The position numbers were made by a program, and so were the translations under genes. 64,000 nucleotides of DNA from Ifrita kowaldi (taxonomy: Eukaryota > Chordata > Aves > Passeriformes > Cinclosomatidae). Under the pieces are notes generated by a model, which ran no database searches, had not been told where the DNA came from, and was given only the letters and a program-made list of their open reading frames with translations. The DNA lies in the NCBI GenBank assembly GCA_013398055.1, contig VZRS01000474.1, positions 124,001 to 188,000 on the forward strand, in the 5' to 3' direction. Shown one piece after another: positions 22,861 to 36,560 of this stretch (position 1 is its first letter; each line of letters begins with the position of its first letter).

Positions 22861-25800
22861 ACTCTCTAGCAGTCTTCAATGTTTTTGTGAATTACATTGA
22901 AATTCACTGTATGTAAAAGCTGTGAAATGTCCATATCGTGTAGGATAGGTAATTGTTTAGGAGGTAAGCAGTTGGTTTTCAGCACCTTTTCAGGCATTCT
23001 GCCATGTAGGGACTTGAATGAAGTTAGGCTCTGTGAAAGGTTACTTGCTACAAACTTCTGCGTGTGACACGTCACTGAATTCATACCAGAGTCCTCCCAG
23101 TGGAGGAGCGTATTGTGATATAGAGCATATTGCAGGCTCTGTACAAGTTTGTCTAGGCTGGTTGGGTTCTTAAGAATGAGAAGCTCTGTTTTTCCAGTGG
23201 TTGTGCAGGTTGATCTGAGCTTAGTCTTCTAGATAATATCATGCAGCTGAAAACGGAGATCTATGCTCAGCAAACGGTCAGAGAGCACATCTTCTTTGGG
23301 GTTTCTTTTGACCCATGGTTATAGATTCCCCAAATAAATATTTGAGAGGTTCAAGCTAAGGCTTGAATCAGCTCAAATCTTCCTTTAAATACAGATCATA
23401 TGCTTAATTCTGAAAGAGCTGTATAAGTAGTGATTTCAGAGAAATAAGTAGTTCTGTGCACATAAGCTTGTTTGCCTCTTTTCCAAGATAATTGGTGGTA
23501 TTTTAATACTGTACTGGTTTGGACTGGGCCAGGATTAAACCACATCAAATACATGCTCTATTTGCCCAAATGAGTTTATTCCTGGGGCTTTTTTTTTGGT
23601 TGTTTTGTTATTTTTTTCTTTTTTTATTCTTTTTTTCTTCTGATGAATAGCTAACTACTAAAAAACCAACATTCTGTAGTAGAAGCTTATATCAACCTCA
23701 ATTTTTGTCCACTTTTGGCTTTTAGTCATCTTATTGTTAACTTCTGCAGTTGTTTTAATGAAAACACAGCCCATCCCATCCAGGCTTAAAAAACATCTTC
23801 TCAGTGAAAGATTTGGTGCGGAATGCTCTTTCTACAGATTTATATCACTGTTTATACTTCTAAACAAATATTTACCTTATCGCGAGATTCATTTTGAGAG
23901 CTTCTAAACACATATTGTTTTTCTGGCTATATGCAGAATCCAGTAATGGAGAGAAATATAATTTCTAAGTGCTAAAATGCACACCAGCATATACGAACCA
24001 ATAACCAGCACAGTATGATCTGAAGAAATGACTTCCCCCTATACAGTGCATGTTCTTTAAAGAGAGCAACCACTGCTTTCTTGCTCATTGTAATTCACAC
24101 TGCGTCCAGCACTACTGGAAAACTAATGAAAATGCTGGGAGTATAAGGCTTTATTTTACTGTTGAGAATTCTCAGTGGTTGCAATATTATGTTGTGCCTA
24201 ATTCTCCTGGTACCACATTTTTTTTAACAGTGATTTCTATTTTCAACCTAGTGATCCATTTCATGCATTAACCCCCTAAGTACTGAATGCACCATGTAGC
24301 ACAAAGGAGTTTTCAGAGCAAAATTCTTTTACTGGGTTAATTGTAAATAGGAAAAATCTGCGCAATCAGTTAGAAATCTTATAAGCACAGGCTCAGTGGC
24401 ATGGAAATCTGGGAAGCAGTGCTTTTTAAGTCCACCTCAAGAAGATCAAAGTGTAGGAATAAAAGGAGGAGGTGTTGGTTTAATTTTTTCATCTGAAACT
24501 GCATGATATGAAGTGATGCAACTGTTGCCATAGTAAAGTTATATTGAATTGACTACAAGCCAGTCAACACTACTATGTAATATCCTCCCCACCCCCACAG
24601 TCAAAGCAGAAGGATAAACACTTCTTGACTGATTTTGTTTTCCCCCCTTATAATAAGAAATTATAGGAACTGGTTTTAGAACTCTCTTTAAAAAATATAA
24701 TTGCCAGCAGTGAAAAGTCAGCTAATATTTTTTGGATTTGGGGCATACTGTGTTTCAGATATAATTAATGTTTTTTCTCAGAATTGTCATTCATGAAGCA
24801 CCTTCAGTTGCCAACTGTGAGATAAAGGAGTCATCTGCTCATTTAACTGGGGGAGTATTAAAATGTGGAAGATAATACTACTAGAAAATTTTAAATGGTA
24901 TCTTTACATATGTGTTTAAGTTTTGGCAGAATTTACTTTTATCCTTGCCTTGTTACTCAAGTGTAATTTATCATGTGTCTGAAGAATTCTCTTATTTCCC
25001 TCTCTACTTCACCCAGCATACACATACATGCAGGGATTAAGAGACCAGGAAATACCACGTCATGGTCTCTGTTTCTCAGTGTCTAATTTTAGGGGACATC
25101 TAGGAGCATGTGGCAATAAAATAAGAAATAACTTCTGGTTGTGTTAATGTTCATATTTGCATGGTTCAGGAGTTCTGTTAAGATGGGGTCAGTGTCTGAA
25201 GTGTTGCTACATTGTTAAAGCCATAAAAACATCAAACAAATCTGAATTCCTGTGACCAGAGCAGCCAGACGTGGAGTACACAGGCTCATCAATATTAAGA
25301 TCTGTTTCTAACAGTGCCCTCCTGCTGTGTAGGAGGTGAGGGATGACAGCCTTTTTCAGAGGCCTTCTTTTTGCTTCATAGGTTCCTAATTTCTTCTTGT
25401 TGCAGCACTTGAAAACTTTGAGTAACGCCTTAGGGGCCAGATGCTGCAGTGTGGGCCTAAACTTCCACCTTCACTTGAAAGAGTCACAAGTGCCCCACCT
25501 GACCTCCAGGTGCTGGTTTCTGTCAGGTCCTGTGCCTGTGTCATGTCTGCTGGTCTCCAGGGTTGTTTAAGATGCACAGTGCATCTCGCATGGCTCTCAG
25601 TTTTGTTAAGTAATCTTGCTCCAGGCAGCTGATAGCCTCACTAATGTGATTTGCTCTTTCAACTTTTCCAGAGAGGCAGGTGTACTTTAAGGGATTTTAT
25701 TTAATTTGAAAGGGCTTCATGTGCTTATTTTGTGCTGTTGCTTTAGCGGGGGGAAGGCAAATTGGATAAGTGTTTCTTGCCCACTGAAGGCAGAGGTGCT

Positions 25801-28800
25801 GATGTTGCTCATAAACCTGTGAAAGAACTATCTCCCTCACGGCTGTATTGCACAGACAGACTTCTCCATTGGTACTGAAGGCTTGGCCATGTCAGGAGGG
25901 TTGACTATGGCCATTATTTTGGAGAATAGGTGGTGCCTTCAACCTGTGTCCTTGTGTGTCCTGATATCCAGGCTGAAAATAGATGAGTGATTAACTTTTT
26001 TAAAATGAACACCCCAGCAGACCCCTTCCTTACTTATTAGGTATCTGAAAAATCTGATTTTCTCCATTTTTGCAGTGAAGTTACGCAGCTGTTAAAACTT
26101 GCCTAATTTTGTGATAGAACTAAGTATCTTAAAGCAGCAGCAACAAGCTGAAATCCCTGCCTGCAACTGGTCCCAAGGCCTTGAATTTGATTGGATACTT
26201 TAAAGGGAGCGTAAAGTTTGAAAACAGCTTTCTTGGGTTAGAAGCTTAGAATCCACCTAAAAGATGAGAAACAAGAAATAGAAGTATAATTTGAAGTGAG
26301 CCTGGGAGAAGGGGAGCAGCTGTAGATACTTGTGGCCCACCCTGTCATTCAGAGAGTGCAGTGTGACTCAGCACTGCTCAGCACATTACACAGCGATAGC
26401 AAAGTCCTAGAAGCGAATCGCTGCTCCTTGATGTGCACAGGAAAGTGCAGATTTGAAAATTTAACAAATAAGCAGTGGACCTCCCTATCCTTGGCAAACT
26501 GGCTAACAAAATTTCAGGGATATAGAGAGGAATGAGTAGGCCAGAGAGCACCTTGGCGGTGAAAGAGCGTGTGTCTGAGTGGAGAGCCCAAAGAGACAGG
26601 TGGCCTGGCCACAGTGATAGGGCTAGGATCCCTTACAGCACCATGTGGAAATGGATAGGAGTAAGGAACAGCTACATTTGCCAAAGGTGAGACTTATTCT
26701 TGCAGCCTGTCTAAAAAAGATTTTTTATGAAGTTGCACAGACACAGATAAGGTTTCTGCTGTGAAAGTATATGAATACACTTGAAAAAATGGTCAACCTG
26801 AGTGTGTGCCATTTCAGCTCAATTCATTTGAAGCAAAATAGTTTTTCCTTATTTTTTCTCTACCTCTTTATTAGAGACGTCAAAGCTGTGGTTACTCAGG
26901 TGTCCCCTTTCTCCACTAGCTGATGTTTTCCTGCATTCTCTGAAAGCATGTCAGAGTGCTGCAGCATTCAGTTGCTTTTCACAAGGAATGTTGATTCTCC
27001 TTATATCCTCCCCCTCATGTGAAAATAAGGCTTTGGTAGTCAGCAGTGTCCCTGGGAAGGCCTTGTTCTGCAAAAATATAGAATAGATTGAGGTGATTGG
27101 TACTGTTCATCCTGTTACCTTGTTATCTACTGAGGAGCTTTCTTATTAAAGCATTTGCCTGATATGTTTATGCTAGTGATTTATTAGAAAAACTGTTGTT
27201 GAAGAAGCATCTGTCAGCTAAGTTGCACTGATTTATCACTATGGATTAGCTAGTGCTTATCATTACGTCTATTGACTACTTTTGTGGACTGACATTTTTA
27301 AGAGATTATTTTATTTTATGACATCCTCTGGCTATTACCAGTAAGACAAAGCCTCATGTATTTCAAATGAGCTCATTCATTATTTTTCATTGTCTTTTCT
27401 ATTACAGCCATTATCTTAGATCATGTAGATGTAGTAGAAACAATATTTATAGGACACAGTTCAATCTCTATTAAAAGAAAACCTTTCCAGATTCTACCCT
27501 GTGAGAAGGAAAGACTGCTGTTCTTTTAAGGAGATAAAAAGGGGGAAAAAAAAGCCAAAACCAAACCATATGTGTTACAGAAATAGTATCTTACCTAGTA
27601 CTTCTTTAAGGCAAAATTTGCACCCTTCATTTACATAATAAAAATGTAATCACAGTAGCACCATCAACATCAATGTTATGTTGGGCTGACTCTGGATCAG
27701 AACTGCATATGAAACTTTAGCCTTCGTGTAAGTAAGTGGTGAAGGTGGTCATGTGAAGTGTGTATGTTATTGCTGGCCTCTATTTGTCTTCATGGTTGAG
27801 ATTATATTTTAAAGATCATGGAGGGCTTGTGTGTAAAGAGCCTACTCCCCCATCCCTGACAAGCATTTTCTCAGCTCTTTTTTCTAGTATTTCACTAACT
27901 TTTACCAAGAGGGAATACATGGTGTTGCCATTTTCACCATTAAACCTTAATGAATTCAATCCTCATATTCTAGCCTTGTGTTTGGAGGAAAACCCAAAAA
28001 CTAAAAAAAAAAAGTAGATGTCTCTTTCCTGTAATTATTGATGAGAGCTGTATTTTGGGTGATAAAAAAATAGGGAGGATGCAAAGGGTTGCTTCATCAG
28101 AAGAAAACAGCAGGAGCAAGTCTCTTGAGGATTGCCCCCATCTGTAGCTATTGCAGAGAAAGCAGACCTTGATAAACCCTGTGCTCAGGTCAGGGCTTTC
28201 TCCAAGCCTGAGAATTACTAATGGGAATCCATTTTGCCCTCTAGAGACAGCCAAAGGTGGAGCGTGCTGACTCACTATTAAATGAACATGGCTTTAAATG
28301 TCCACAGGCATTTAAAGCCTTCTGCTGTATAGATTAGAATTTCAGCTTCCAGGATGGCATTTTCATGGAATATTTTTCATACAAAACATGCAAGTGGCCT
28401 GAACCCTCCCCTTTTAGACAGTGTTTAGAAAGAAGTGCTATGGTCCTAGAAAGGAAAAGACATGCTGCTCTTTTCAAATATGCACTTTAGCTTTCCAATG
28501 TCTTTATGCATTCACTTTCATTCATTATTGCAGGTGAGTATGACTGGTTTTTTTTGAGTTAACTGGCCTGAAGAAGGAACATGCATTGGTGGGAACTTCA
28601 GACAGTAATGGTACATGTTAAGATGACTGTGTCTCTGATCTGTCTGCACTTACATGAAACTTAGCTGATGGCAATGTAGTCCCTGATCATTGAATGAAGG
28701 ACTTTGAAATTAGAAATTAGAAAAGAACTCTGGTTAGGAAAGATGGAAAATAAATGAATCTCCTTTATAAAATGTTGTAGTGTCATTAATTCAAAACTTT

Positions 28801-31800
28801 AATGTGATGGATGAGTCCGCATAACGTTATATGGGAAAAACTTGCCAAAGCCTACTGTAAAGTCTCATAAACTCTCCATATGGAGAAATGATACAATGAA
28901 AGCTTTCTCAGACCAAAGAGTTTAGAATTACATGCCATCTGTGTCTGAGACCACTGACAATCAGTACAGGTATAGAACCCAGTTCTAAAATTTTCTCTTT
29001 GAATTTACAGATGCTGGGATTTGGCAGAAAATTTTTTTCCAGTCAAATCTCAGCACGTAGGCTAAAAGCTTCTTGCCATCAAAGGAGGTGAAATAGGGGC
29101 AGAAAAATGTTGGTAAGCAAGCAGTTCTTTGCCTTGTCGTTCAGGTTTCGTTGTCCTGTGATTATTTTAGATGTTTCAGGCTGCATGGCAATAATAATAG
29201 TACTGAAATATAGCTGAATGAAATGAGTTTTTTTCTTCTTATTTCATTTATTTTCTGTGAATTTTTATTTCCTTCTTTCCATCTGTATTTTCTTTTATTA
29301 ATATTCATTTTTCTTTAGTGCTAGTAGTGTAACAGCTCCTGGAATATATTTTAGAGATTGTGAAGTCTCAGAAGATTTCTGAGGTTTGAATAACACTAAA
29401 ATGTCCAGTAGACCAGAGATGTCTGTACATAGAAGCAGATGATAATTCTTTAATGTAGGTCCTTGAGAGTGGTGTAGTTTTGAGAGGGAGAGAACAGTTG
29501 CTGTGGGACTGGTGTTTTGGGTTTTCTCTGTAGGGGTAGACAGACCTGTGTGAGATGGGAAAAGCTCCTGGTGGAGACACGGAGGGTTCAGCTGTGGTGA
29601 ATAAGAGAAGCTGAAGCAGCATAACAAGAGAAGAGGGAGAAAGCACTTCGCACTGAATTAATGTTTAAAAACTGGAGTACTTCCAAAACCTGCTGTAAAA
29701 TGGAGCTAAAATAATATGTAAGATTTAACTTAAGAAAATCTAATTTTTTCTTCTACACCAAATTAATTTTGACTTTTACTCAATTTTTAGATTATTAGTG
29801 GCATGACAGTATTAGTATTTAATGGCATCCTTGATGCTTTTGTACAGCCTAGATATTCAATTGTAATACTAAATCAAGTGATTGTGCTATCTTGCCATTC
29901 TGGGCTATCAGTGGAAATCTCCTGTCAGTGATGGTATGAATGAATATGGGGAAAACTCAGGAGTCAATGAAGTAAAATAAGTTTTACAACAGATGTTGCT
30001 GTGAAATAAAATATTTTGATTTAAGAAAAAAGCACTCTAGGTGTTATTTTAAATTAGTTAATAATATTTAGGCAAAATACAGTGCCTTCAAAGACATACT
30101 GTCATTGAAAATTGTTTGAAAATGGTAATTTTTTTGGTCAGCTGTAGTAGCAGTTTTCTTTTAAATATAGTGAGTCTCTCTGACAGAAATGTGAATGTCA
30201 ACAAGATAAGATAGGTTGACATAAGAAAAACAGTGCTAATGAATAATAATATGCATTATGCCATTAATGATAACTCGTCCCTTACAGTGCAGGAAAATAA
30301 AGGGGAGGTCACAAGAGAGAAAAGAATGGACAAAAACGTATCTGTATATACTGGGGTCTCTTCTCTCCCTGCTTCTCAGGCATCCTACATCTGCAGTCTT
30401 TTCTCTAGTTAGGGAACTAATTATACAGAGGTTGCCAACCCAGTTCCCTTTCAAGTATTAAAACAGTGGAGCATCTTTCTCAGTCCAGGTAGTAATTAGC
30501 AGTCACCTAGGTGCAAGGCCAACACAATCATGTAGGTATTCTGCTCAGAGAGCATTGATTTGAACAAGAGCAGTAGAACAGTTCACATTAATCCCTGATG
30601 AATTTTTTTTAGTTCACCATGTGGCTGATTTCCCCTGTAGTACATTGCTTTTTCTCATGCCCCCTGTCTCTATGCTAACTACTGCTTATTTTGCTATCTG
30701 CTGTGTAAAGTCATTCACGGAGCTCATGGTTCTGTGAGATGTGCAATCTTCCCTCCCTTTGGCTGATGGATTATCACCATTAATACCTCCACTCAGGTCT
30801 GGGGACTGTTTTGAGTGAAGTAGCTGTGAGCTAGAGGAACAGTCAGTCCTTCCTGTATAAAGAGCTGAACGTGGATTTGGTAGTCCATGTGATGGTAAAT
30901 AGATAAGATGCTTTAGTAAAACAGTTCTGCCCAAATCACCAAAGTCTAGAAGACTGCTTCTTGTTTTTAATGCTGTTGGAAAGCCAGAGGTTAATTAACT
31001 TCACTACTTTTGAAAACAGAAAATCTCTGCTGCAGCTACTGACTATATCTTTAATTACTGCATGCTCTGGAATCAGAACTGTGTGTGATTTATGAAGTCA
31101 GCTCTGTTTCAATGGCATAATTAATTTATTGAAATGAAATTTTAAAACTTAGCACTGGAGTGTATTGTTGGCCTCGCTAATCATAAATGACTGACATGTT
31201 CTGGTGTGTTCCCTTCACTTTCTCGATCCTTATTTACTCATGGACTGTAATTGGTTAGTAGGATACTCATAACAAGAAGGATCTTAATCACTCTCAAGGC
31301 CTGGTTCTGTGTTCATGTATGAACACACAATTTCATGTGCCTGAAATCAATGTGAGACTTTCCTCAAAATTCTGTAGCAGACATTCTAAAAACATGACCA
31401 TTCTCTCAATTTGTAGAAAAGAAATGGAGAAAAGGAAAGAGAATTATATGTGGGGAAAAAAAAACCATGAAAAAAATTATTATAAAATCAGGGAAATATT
31501 CAAATAATAACAGGGTTTGTTCTTTCAGTTTGCCTGAACTCTCTTTCCCTTTTATTCTAATGGTATATATTATATGGAGATGGCACTTGCTGATATTATT
31601 TACTAGAGTACTGAACAAAGTCCTCATAAAATGAGCACTCTCCTAGAAGTTTGTGGTTCTGCACCTAGCCTTTTCTGAGTCTGCTTATGAACCATCACAT
31701 GTTCCATTGTTCACTATTGAGAGAAGTCTGTACTATGCTTAAGAAAGTCGATGTCGAAGTGCTTGCAAGAGTTTCTGAATTTTCTTTTCAGACAAGATTG

Positions 31801-33999
31801 GCTCCTGTATTTAATTGTTAACTTCTTTATTTATAGGTTTGGAACCAAATATTCATGTCTCTCTGTAAATGATTCTTCAGGATATCAAAGATTTCTCCCT
31901 GTGCACCTTGAAGCATGGGCTGCTTCGTGGCAATGCTTTCTGTTGAAAGCCTGCTTTAGATGGTTGTCTTTTTAATCCTTATTACCACTGTTTTGTTTCA
32001 TCCTGTGGAAAACAAGAAGTCATAATTCTAAATGTACGTTTTTCAGAGCCTCTGGTGGTTTGTGTCAGAGTTTTGGAAAATTGATAAAAATTTTGGAGGG
32101 CTTTTAGGAGGAGAGAGGGGAAAGCAGGAGGTGATTTAGGTGAGTGCCAGACTTGGCTGGCACTAAATGACTTTGTATACTTTCCTGTGTATTGTTATGT
32201 GTATGTTATTGTTCATGGTGGACGTAGAAGTAAGTTTGGTGATTACTTTTGATCTCAGTTCTGCCCTGGGCTGTTCTGTAAGTGGGACAACATTGCAGCC
32301 GTAGAAGTGTCAGGATGCAGAATCCATGTATGCCAGCAGCAGGGAACAGCCACAGTGCAGGGATAGTTTTCCAGGAGCTTATTTGAGGGACTCCATATTT
32401 CTTGTCCCAGTTTCAGTGGATGAATAACAGACAGTTAAAAGAGGATTTATTAGTCACTGGCCATTCTGCTGTCAGGCTAGAAGACATGGAAAGTGTCCCA
32501 CTTCCCACTTTTCTAGGTGACATTTCTTCTTCAAGAGTGGTGCTTATATTTTATTCATTTTTACAGATAAGTACATGGAGCTTAAAGGATGGTTACCCTA
32601 CTTCTCCCCTGAGTAGTGCTCTTCTTTTAAAATATGTAAACAAATGAAACATTGTTATTCTATTAGTTGGTTTGGTTCTCTCTAGTTCTTTGGGATTTAA
32701 AATGTGCAGTTTTGGATGTTCAGAAGTACATGCTTGTAGTGGTTGAAGGCTTTTCTAATGGTGTGGAAAATTTTTGTTTAAACTTTGCCACCCATAAAAA
32801 TTGGTATAGTTTACATTCAGGGTTGTCTTCTGTTTTTTGATGTTCTCTGTGTTTGTGCGGGCTTTAGAGATCAGCTTCATGCCACTACAATTGCTGGCAG
32901 GTATTCAAGCCTTAAAATAATTGCCCATCTGTGTAACTCTCAGTGAAAAATTAACCATTCAGAAAGAGTAGCTGTGACATAATTTGAAGTCTGATTTGAC
33001 AACATGTAAGATAACAGAGCAAAGTGAGCGGTAACATAATACACAGTCTATCAAGTAAGATTGTTCATGCATCTCTGAATTAATGATTCACAGAAATGGC
33101 AACTTCAAGAATCAAGAGCCAAAAAAATCCAAGCAGAATTTAAAGAAAACTCTGAACATGAAAGAAGATGTAATCAAATGTTTCCTAGCAGAAAGAACCA
33201 TACAGAGAGAAATGCAAAATTTGTGTATGTTGGGGGGTGGGTGGGAGATTGGAAAGGGCCGGAGGGGAAAAGTAAAAGTAATATTTGAGAGAAATAGGGG
33301 GAGAAAAAGCGTTGTTTCTGTCTGTGGGTAGCCAAAGTTTGTGAGAATCAGCTTTCTGATAAACTGCTGGTTTTGTTCAAGGATTAAGGGACGATAATAC
33401 CAGGAAATGTCTTTCTCTGAGCCCTTAACTCCCGTAACTCATTACTTTGATGAACGTCAAAATGCTGATATGGGTTTCTTCTGCAGCTATGTGTCTGAAT
33501 GGTACCTGTTTGCTCTAGTCCATTCAGGGTGAACTGAAAAAAGAAGTCACCTCTGGTGGGGGTGGTTGGTGCTGCGTGTGGCATCCTCCTGTGCCTGAAG
33601 AGTATAGACTAGACAGGAATTTCTGTCTCTTCAGATACCAAAACTCTTAACGATCTTAACATTACTGATTCCACCCCCGCACCCGTATTACAGCCTAATG
33701 TTTCTTCAGGGTCTGAGGCTGGGCCTACCACTGGAGAAACTAGGATGGTTAAAGACCCTGTAAAAGATGGTTAAAGAGAAGTAGGGTTAGATGTGACTAG
33801 TTGCATGTCCCTGAATCAAGCGCAGCAAGGGTGTACGATCTGGTCTTTGAAGCCCCAGCTCTATTTCCTGTCTCCAGGTAATGGAGTACTTTGAGGCATT
33901 TGAAAGACCTTTGGCTGCACCAGAAACTCCAATTATGTCAAAATTGAATACTCTTGTTTTCTCTGTGTTTGAAAAATATGTCTTCCCAGTCAGCTCTGC
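22861..33999. other. Long low-copy non-coding stretch
   Basis: About 11 kb in which I see no gene, LTR or LINE. There are T-rich simple sequences at 23587-23641 and short A-runs near 28000-28013. Frames up to 109 codons (for example 29298-29627 on the minus strand) overlap frames of similar length and have no motifs. A short Ser/Thr/Pro-rich open stretch at 33613-33774 is noted among the findings. Confidence 0.6.
23587..23641 (+). repeat. T-rich low-complexity tract
   Basis: T-runs are broken by single G, A or C. No longer-period structure is visible. Confidence 0.85.
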
Positions 34000-34538
34000 T
34001 GTTCTCATGGTTTAGCCCCAGCCAGCAGCCAAGCCCCAGGCAGCCACTCACTCACTCCCCTACCAATGGGATCAGGGAGAGAATTGGAAAAGAAAAAATG
34101 AGAAAACTCACAGGTTGAGACAAAAATAGTTTAATAGGGAAAGCAGAAACAGTGCACAAAAGCAAAGCAAAACAAGGAATACATTCATTGCTTCCAATGG
34201 GCAGGCAGGTGTTCAGTGACTTGGGAAGACAAACACCATCACTCTGAACATCCCCCTTCCTCCTTCTTCCCTCAGCTTTATATAGTGAGCATGAGCTTTA
34301 TGGTGTGGAATATCCCTTGGGTCAGCTGTGTCATCTCCCCAGTTCTTGTGCATCCCTAGCCCACTTACTGGTGGGGTGGGGTGAGAAACACAAAATGCCT
34401 TAGCTCCATGTAAACAGTGCTCAGTATCAACTAAAACATCCCTGTGTTATCAACACTGTCTTCAGCTCAAATCTAAAACACAGCCCCATACCAGTTACTA
34501 TGAAAAAAACTAATTCTATCCCATCCAAAACCAGCACA
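34000..34538 (-). mobile_element. Solitary endogenous retrovirus LTR, third type
   Basis: On the minus strand it starts TGTGCTGG at 34538 and reads through 'gataacacagggatgtttta' and 'aagggatattcca'. A TATA box TATATAAA follows (34278-34285). After it come 'gaagaaggaggaaggggg', 'cacctgcctgccca' and an ATTAAA polyadenylation-type signal (34129-34134). The 3' end reads 'ggctggggctaaaccatga' near 34006. This order matches a common passerine ERVK-type LTR. The 3' edge is not sharp: the expected terminal ACA is altered, so 34000 is approximate and I found no clear target duplication. No internal retroviral region is attached. Confidence 0.85.
34278..34285 (-). promoter_or_regulatory. LTR TATA box
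   Basis: TATATAAA on the minus strand lies about 250 bases inside the LTR, followed by a purine-rich block. This is the expected position of the U3 promoter. It could act as an alternative promoter for a gene on the minus strand. Confidence 0.6.
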
Positions 34539-36522
34539 TGTGTGCATCTCTAAAGTGGAAGGTGGGGCTTGAACTGCTGGGGGAAAGCCATGTCTTTAGC
34601 CATCTGAGATGACTATATAACCACAGTCTGACTGTTTGTCCTTCTTGCTTCTTGATCTTGACAGGAAATTCATTTGAGACATGAGAAATATTTTTCTGTC
34701 CATTTAGCAAATAACCAAGAAAATTTAGGAAAGTATCTTGGAAAAAGCATCTTCTAGTCTGTTAAGTTGTCTCTGCAATGAACTTTCCTGTAGTACTAAA
34801 GGCTTGGATTCAGTCATGTTCCAGAAATGCTTAGATGTGAAATGTCTGTAATTTGTAAATGACGTGTTATTTTATATGTGTGTATGATATAGTCTGACAT
34901 ATGACTCACATCTAAGAGCATATGTTCACAAACTGCCAGAGAAGAAGCATTTCCTTGCCAGGCCAGTGGCTGATCTTCAGATCTACCAAATCATATATGG
35001 TCTATTTCCTCTTGTTCTTTGCTTAAATGCTCTAGTGCATGTAGGTCTCTGAAAGGTTATTTGTGTGTATAGGAATGTGTGCCTACATGTGTGTGTGAGT
35101 AGGCATATATATGTATCTTATATGTATAGGGGTATAAATATATTTATGCATGCTAGTTCCAATATGCAGCCTTCATGGGTTGAACCATTGCTAGTAAAAT
35201 CTGTCATCTAGAAAACATGAAATGCATGAGGAAAATAAAAAATCCCAAAGAACGACACTTGTTAACTAAAAAGTAAATTTATCCATTTACTGATTTATGG
35301 ATTTACGTATTTTTGTTAAACACCAAATTTGTGAATTTTGAAGCAGGTTTTAATTATTTTCTTCAGTAGACCTTTTGTGATGGTTAACCTATTGCATTAA
35401 GTAAAAGAGAGTAAGTTGTTGAAAAGAGTAAGTGATGGAGAAATGCATTAATAGTTTTACAGGTTAGTCATCAGAGCTCCTGTAAGGCAGAAGGAGGAAC
35501 CACAGCTCTACTTCAAAACATTGTTGCTTTCCAGGTGCTTTGATCAGTGTGTCAGTTCCAATGACAGTGTAAATAGCTTGGCTGTGTGCAGGAGTTTGTA
35601 AGAGCAGCACTTAGTGAATATGTGTATTAATTTTATATATATATGATTAATTTTATAGTATATTAATTTAAATAGTGCCACCTTATTTTTTTATTTCCAT
35701 GTCCAGGAAGTTGTGTTGTGGACAGCAGAGATTACAGCTTTAATACATTGTGCATGCTAAACTCTTTGAGATGTTGCACAAGGTGCAGTGTAAAGGCCAA
35801 GGAAACTTTTATGTTTTATGTATGAGTTGTTCTGTCATTAAGCAGAAATGATATTTGATGAGCAGCTTGCACATGCCCTGTGTGGCTAAAATAGGCATCC
35901 ACACAGTGATTATAACGAAATAAGAGGCTTAGCTTAATATAAAATTTGCTTGCACTCAGCAAAATTATTTTGAGAGTATATGGCTATGTTTGTTTCATTA
36001 CTTATCTCTGGGGAGCAAGAGTGATGCTTATCAGAAATTGTGTTTTGCTTCAGCATCTATGCAAACTACAAAAAATGGGCAACTTTTGAAGGTCTGCAGT
36101 AGCAAAGGTGTCACAGCAATACTGTAACTGCTGGGTTAATTGTATGAGCTTGGTCCACTGCTATTTGAGGTATATTGAGTGTATGTGCACAGCAAACGGT
36201 GAATTTTTGAACTTCTAGAATATGCAAATATTTTAGCAAAGTAAGTCACATTCCAATTTAAATTAATTAGAGCTGTAATGTCCCACCACCAAAAATTACT
36301 CATGAGCTTCCTTCCACTTGTACAAACAAAATGAATAAATCAGTTAGAAATCTTCATTTGAGAACAAAGGGAGGATAATGTCAATCCTTGGTTGTTGGAT
36401 TATATAGTGCCACTGTCAAGCCCTGAGGCCAAACAAAACCCATTTGGAACACTGAGTTATGCTCTGAGCAATGTAAACTGCTAATTTAACTGTAAACCTT
36501 TCTTTTCTTGATATAATTAATT
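34539..36522. other. Non-coding DNA, nothing recognised
   Basis: AT-rich. It holds a TG/TA-rich low-complexity stretch at 35060-35150 and short TA repeats near 35634-35645. No gene-like frame was seen. Confidence 0.6.
35060..35150 (+). repeat. Imperfect TG/TA alternating tract
   Basis: Alternating pyrimidine-purine blocks (tgtgtgtgag, catatatatgtat, ttatatgtata) are spread over about 90 bases. It is a decayed dinucleotide repeat. Confidence 0.7.
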
Positions 36523-36560
36523 TAGAATCATAGAATTAAGGTTGGGTGAGCCCAAATTAG
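36523..36560 (-). repeat. CR1 3' tail scrap
   Basis: 'agaatcatagaattaaggttggg' on the plus strand is the reversed CR1 octamer tail plus the start of its 3' untranslated region. The match fades after about 40 bases. The 36630-37020 stretch beyond is GC-richer and holds two opposed frames of 110 codons, but I could not relate it to CR1 or to any gene. Confidence 0.45.
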
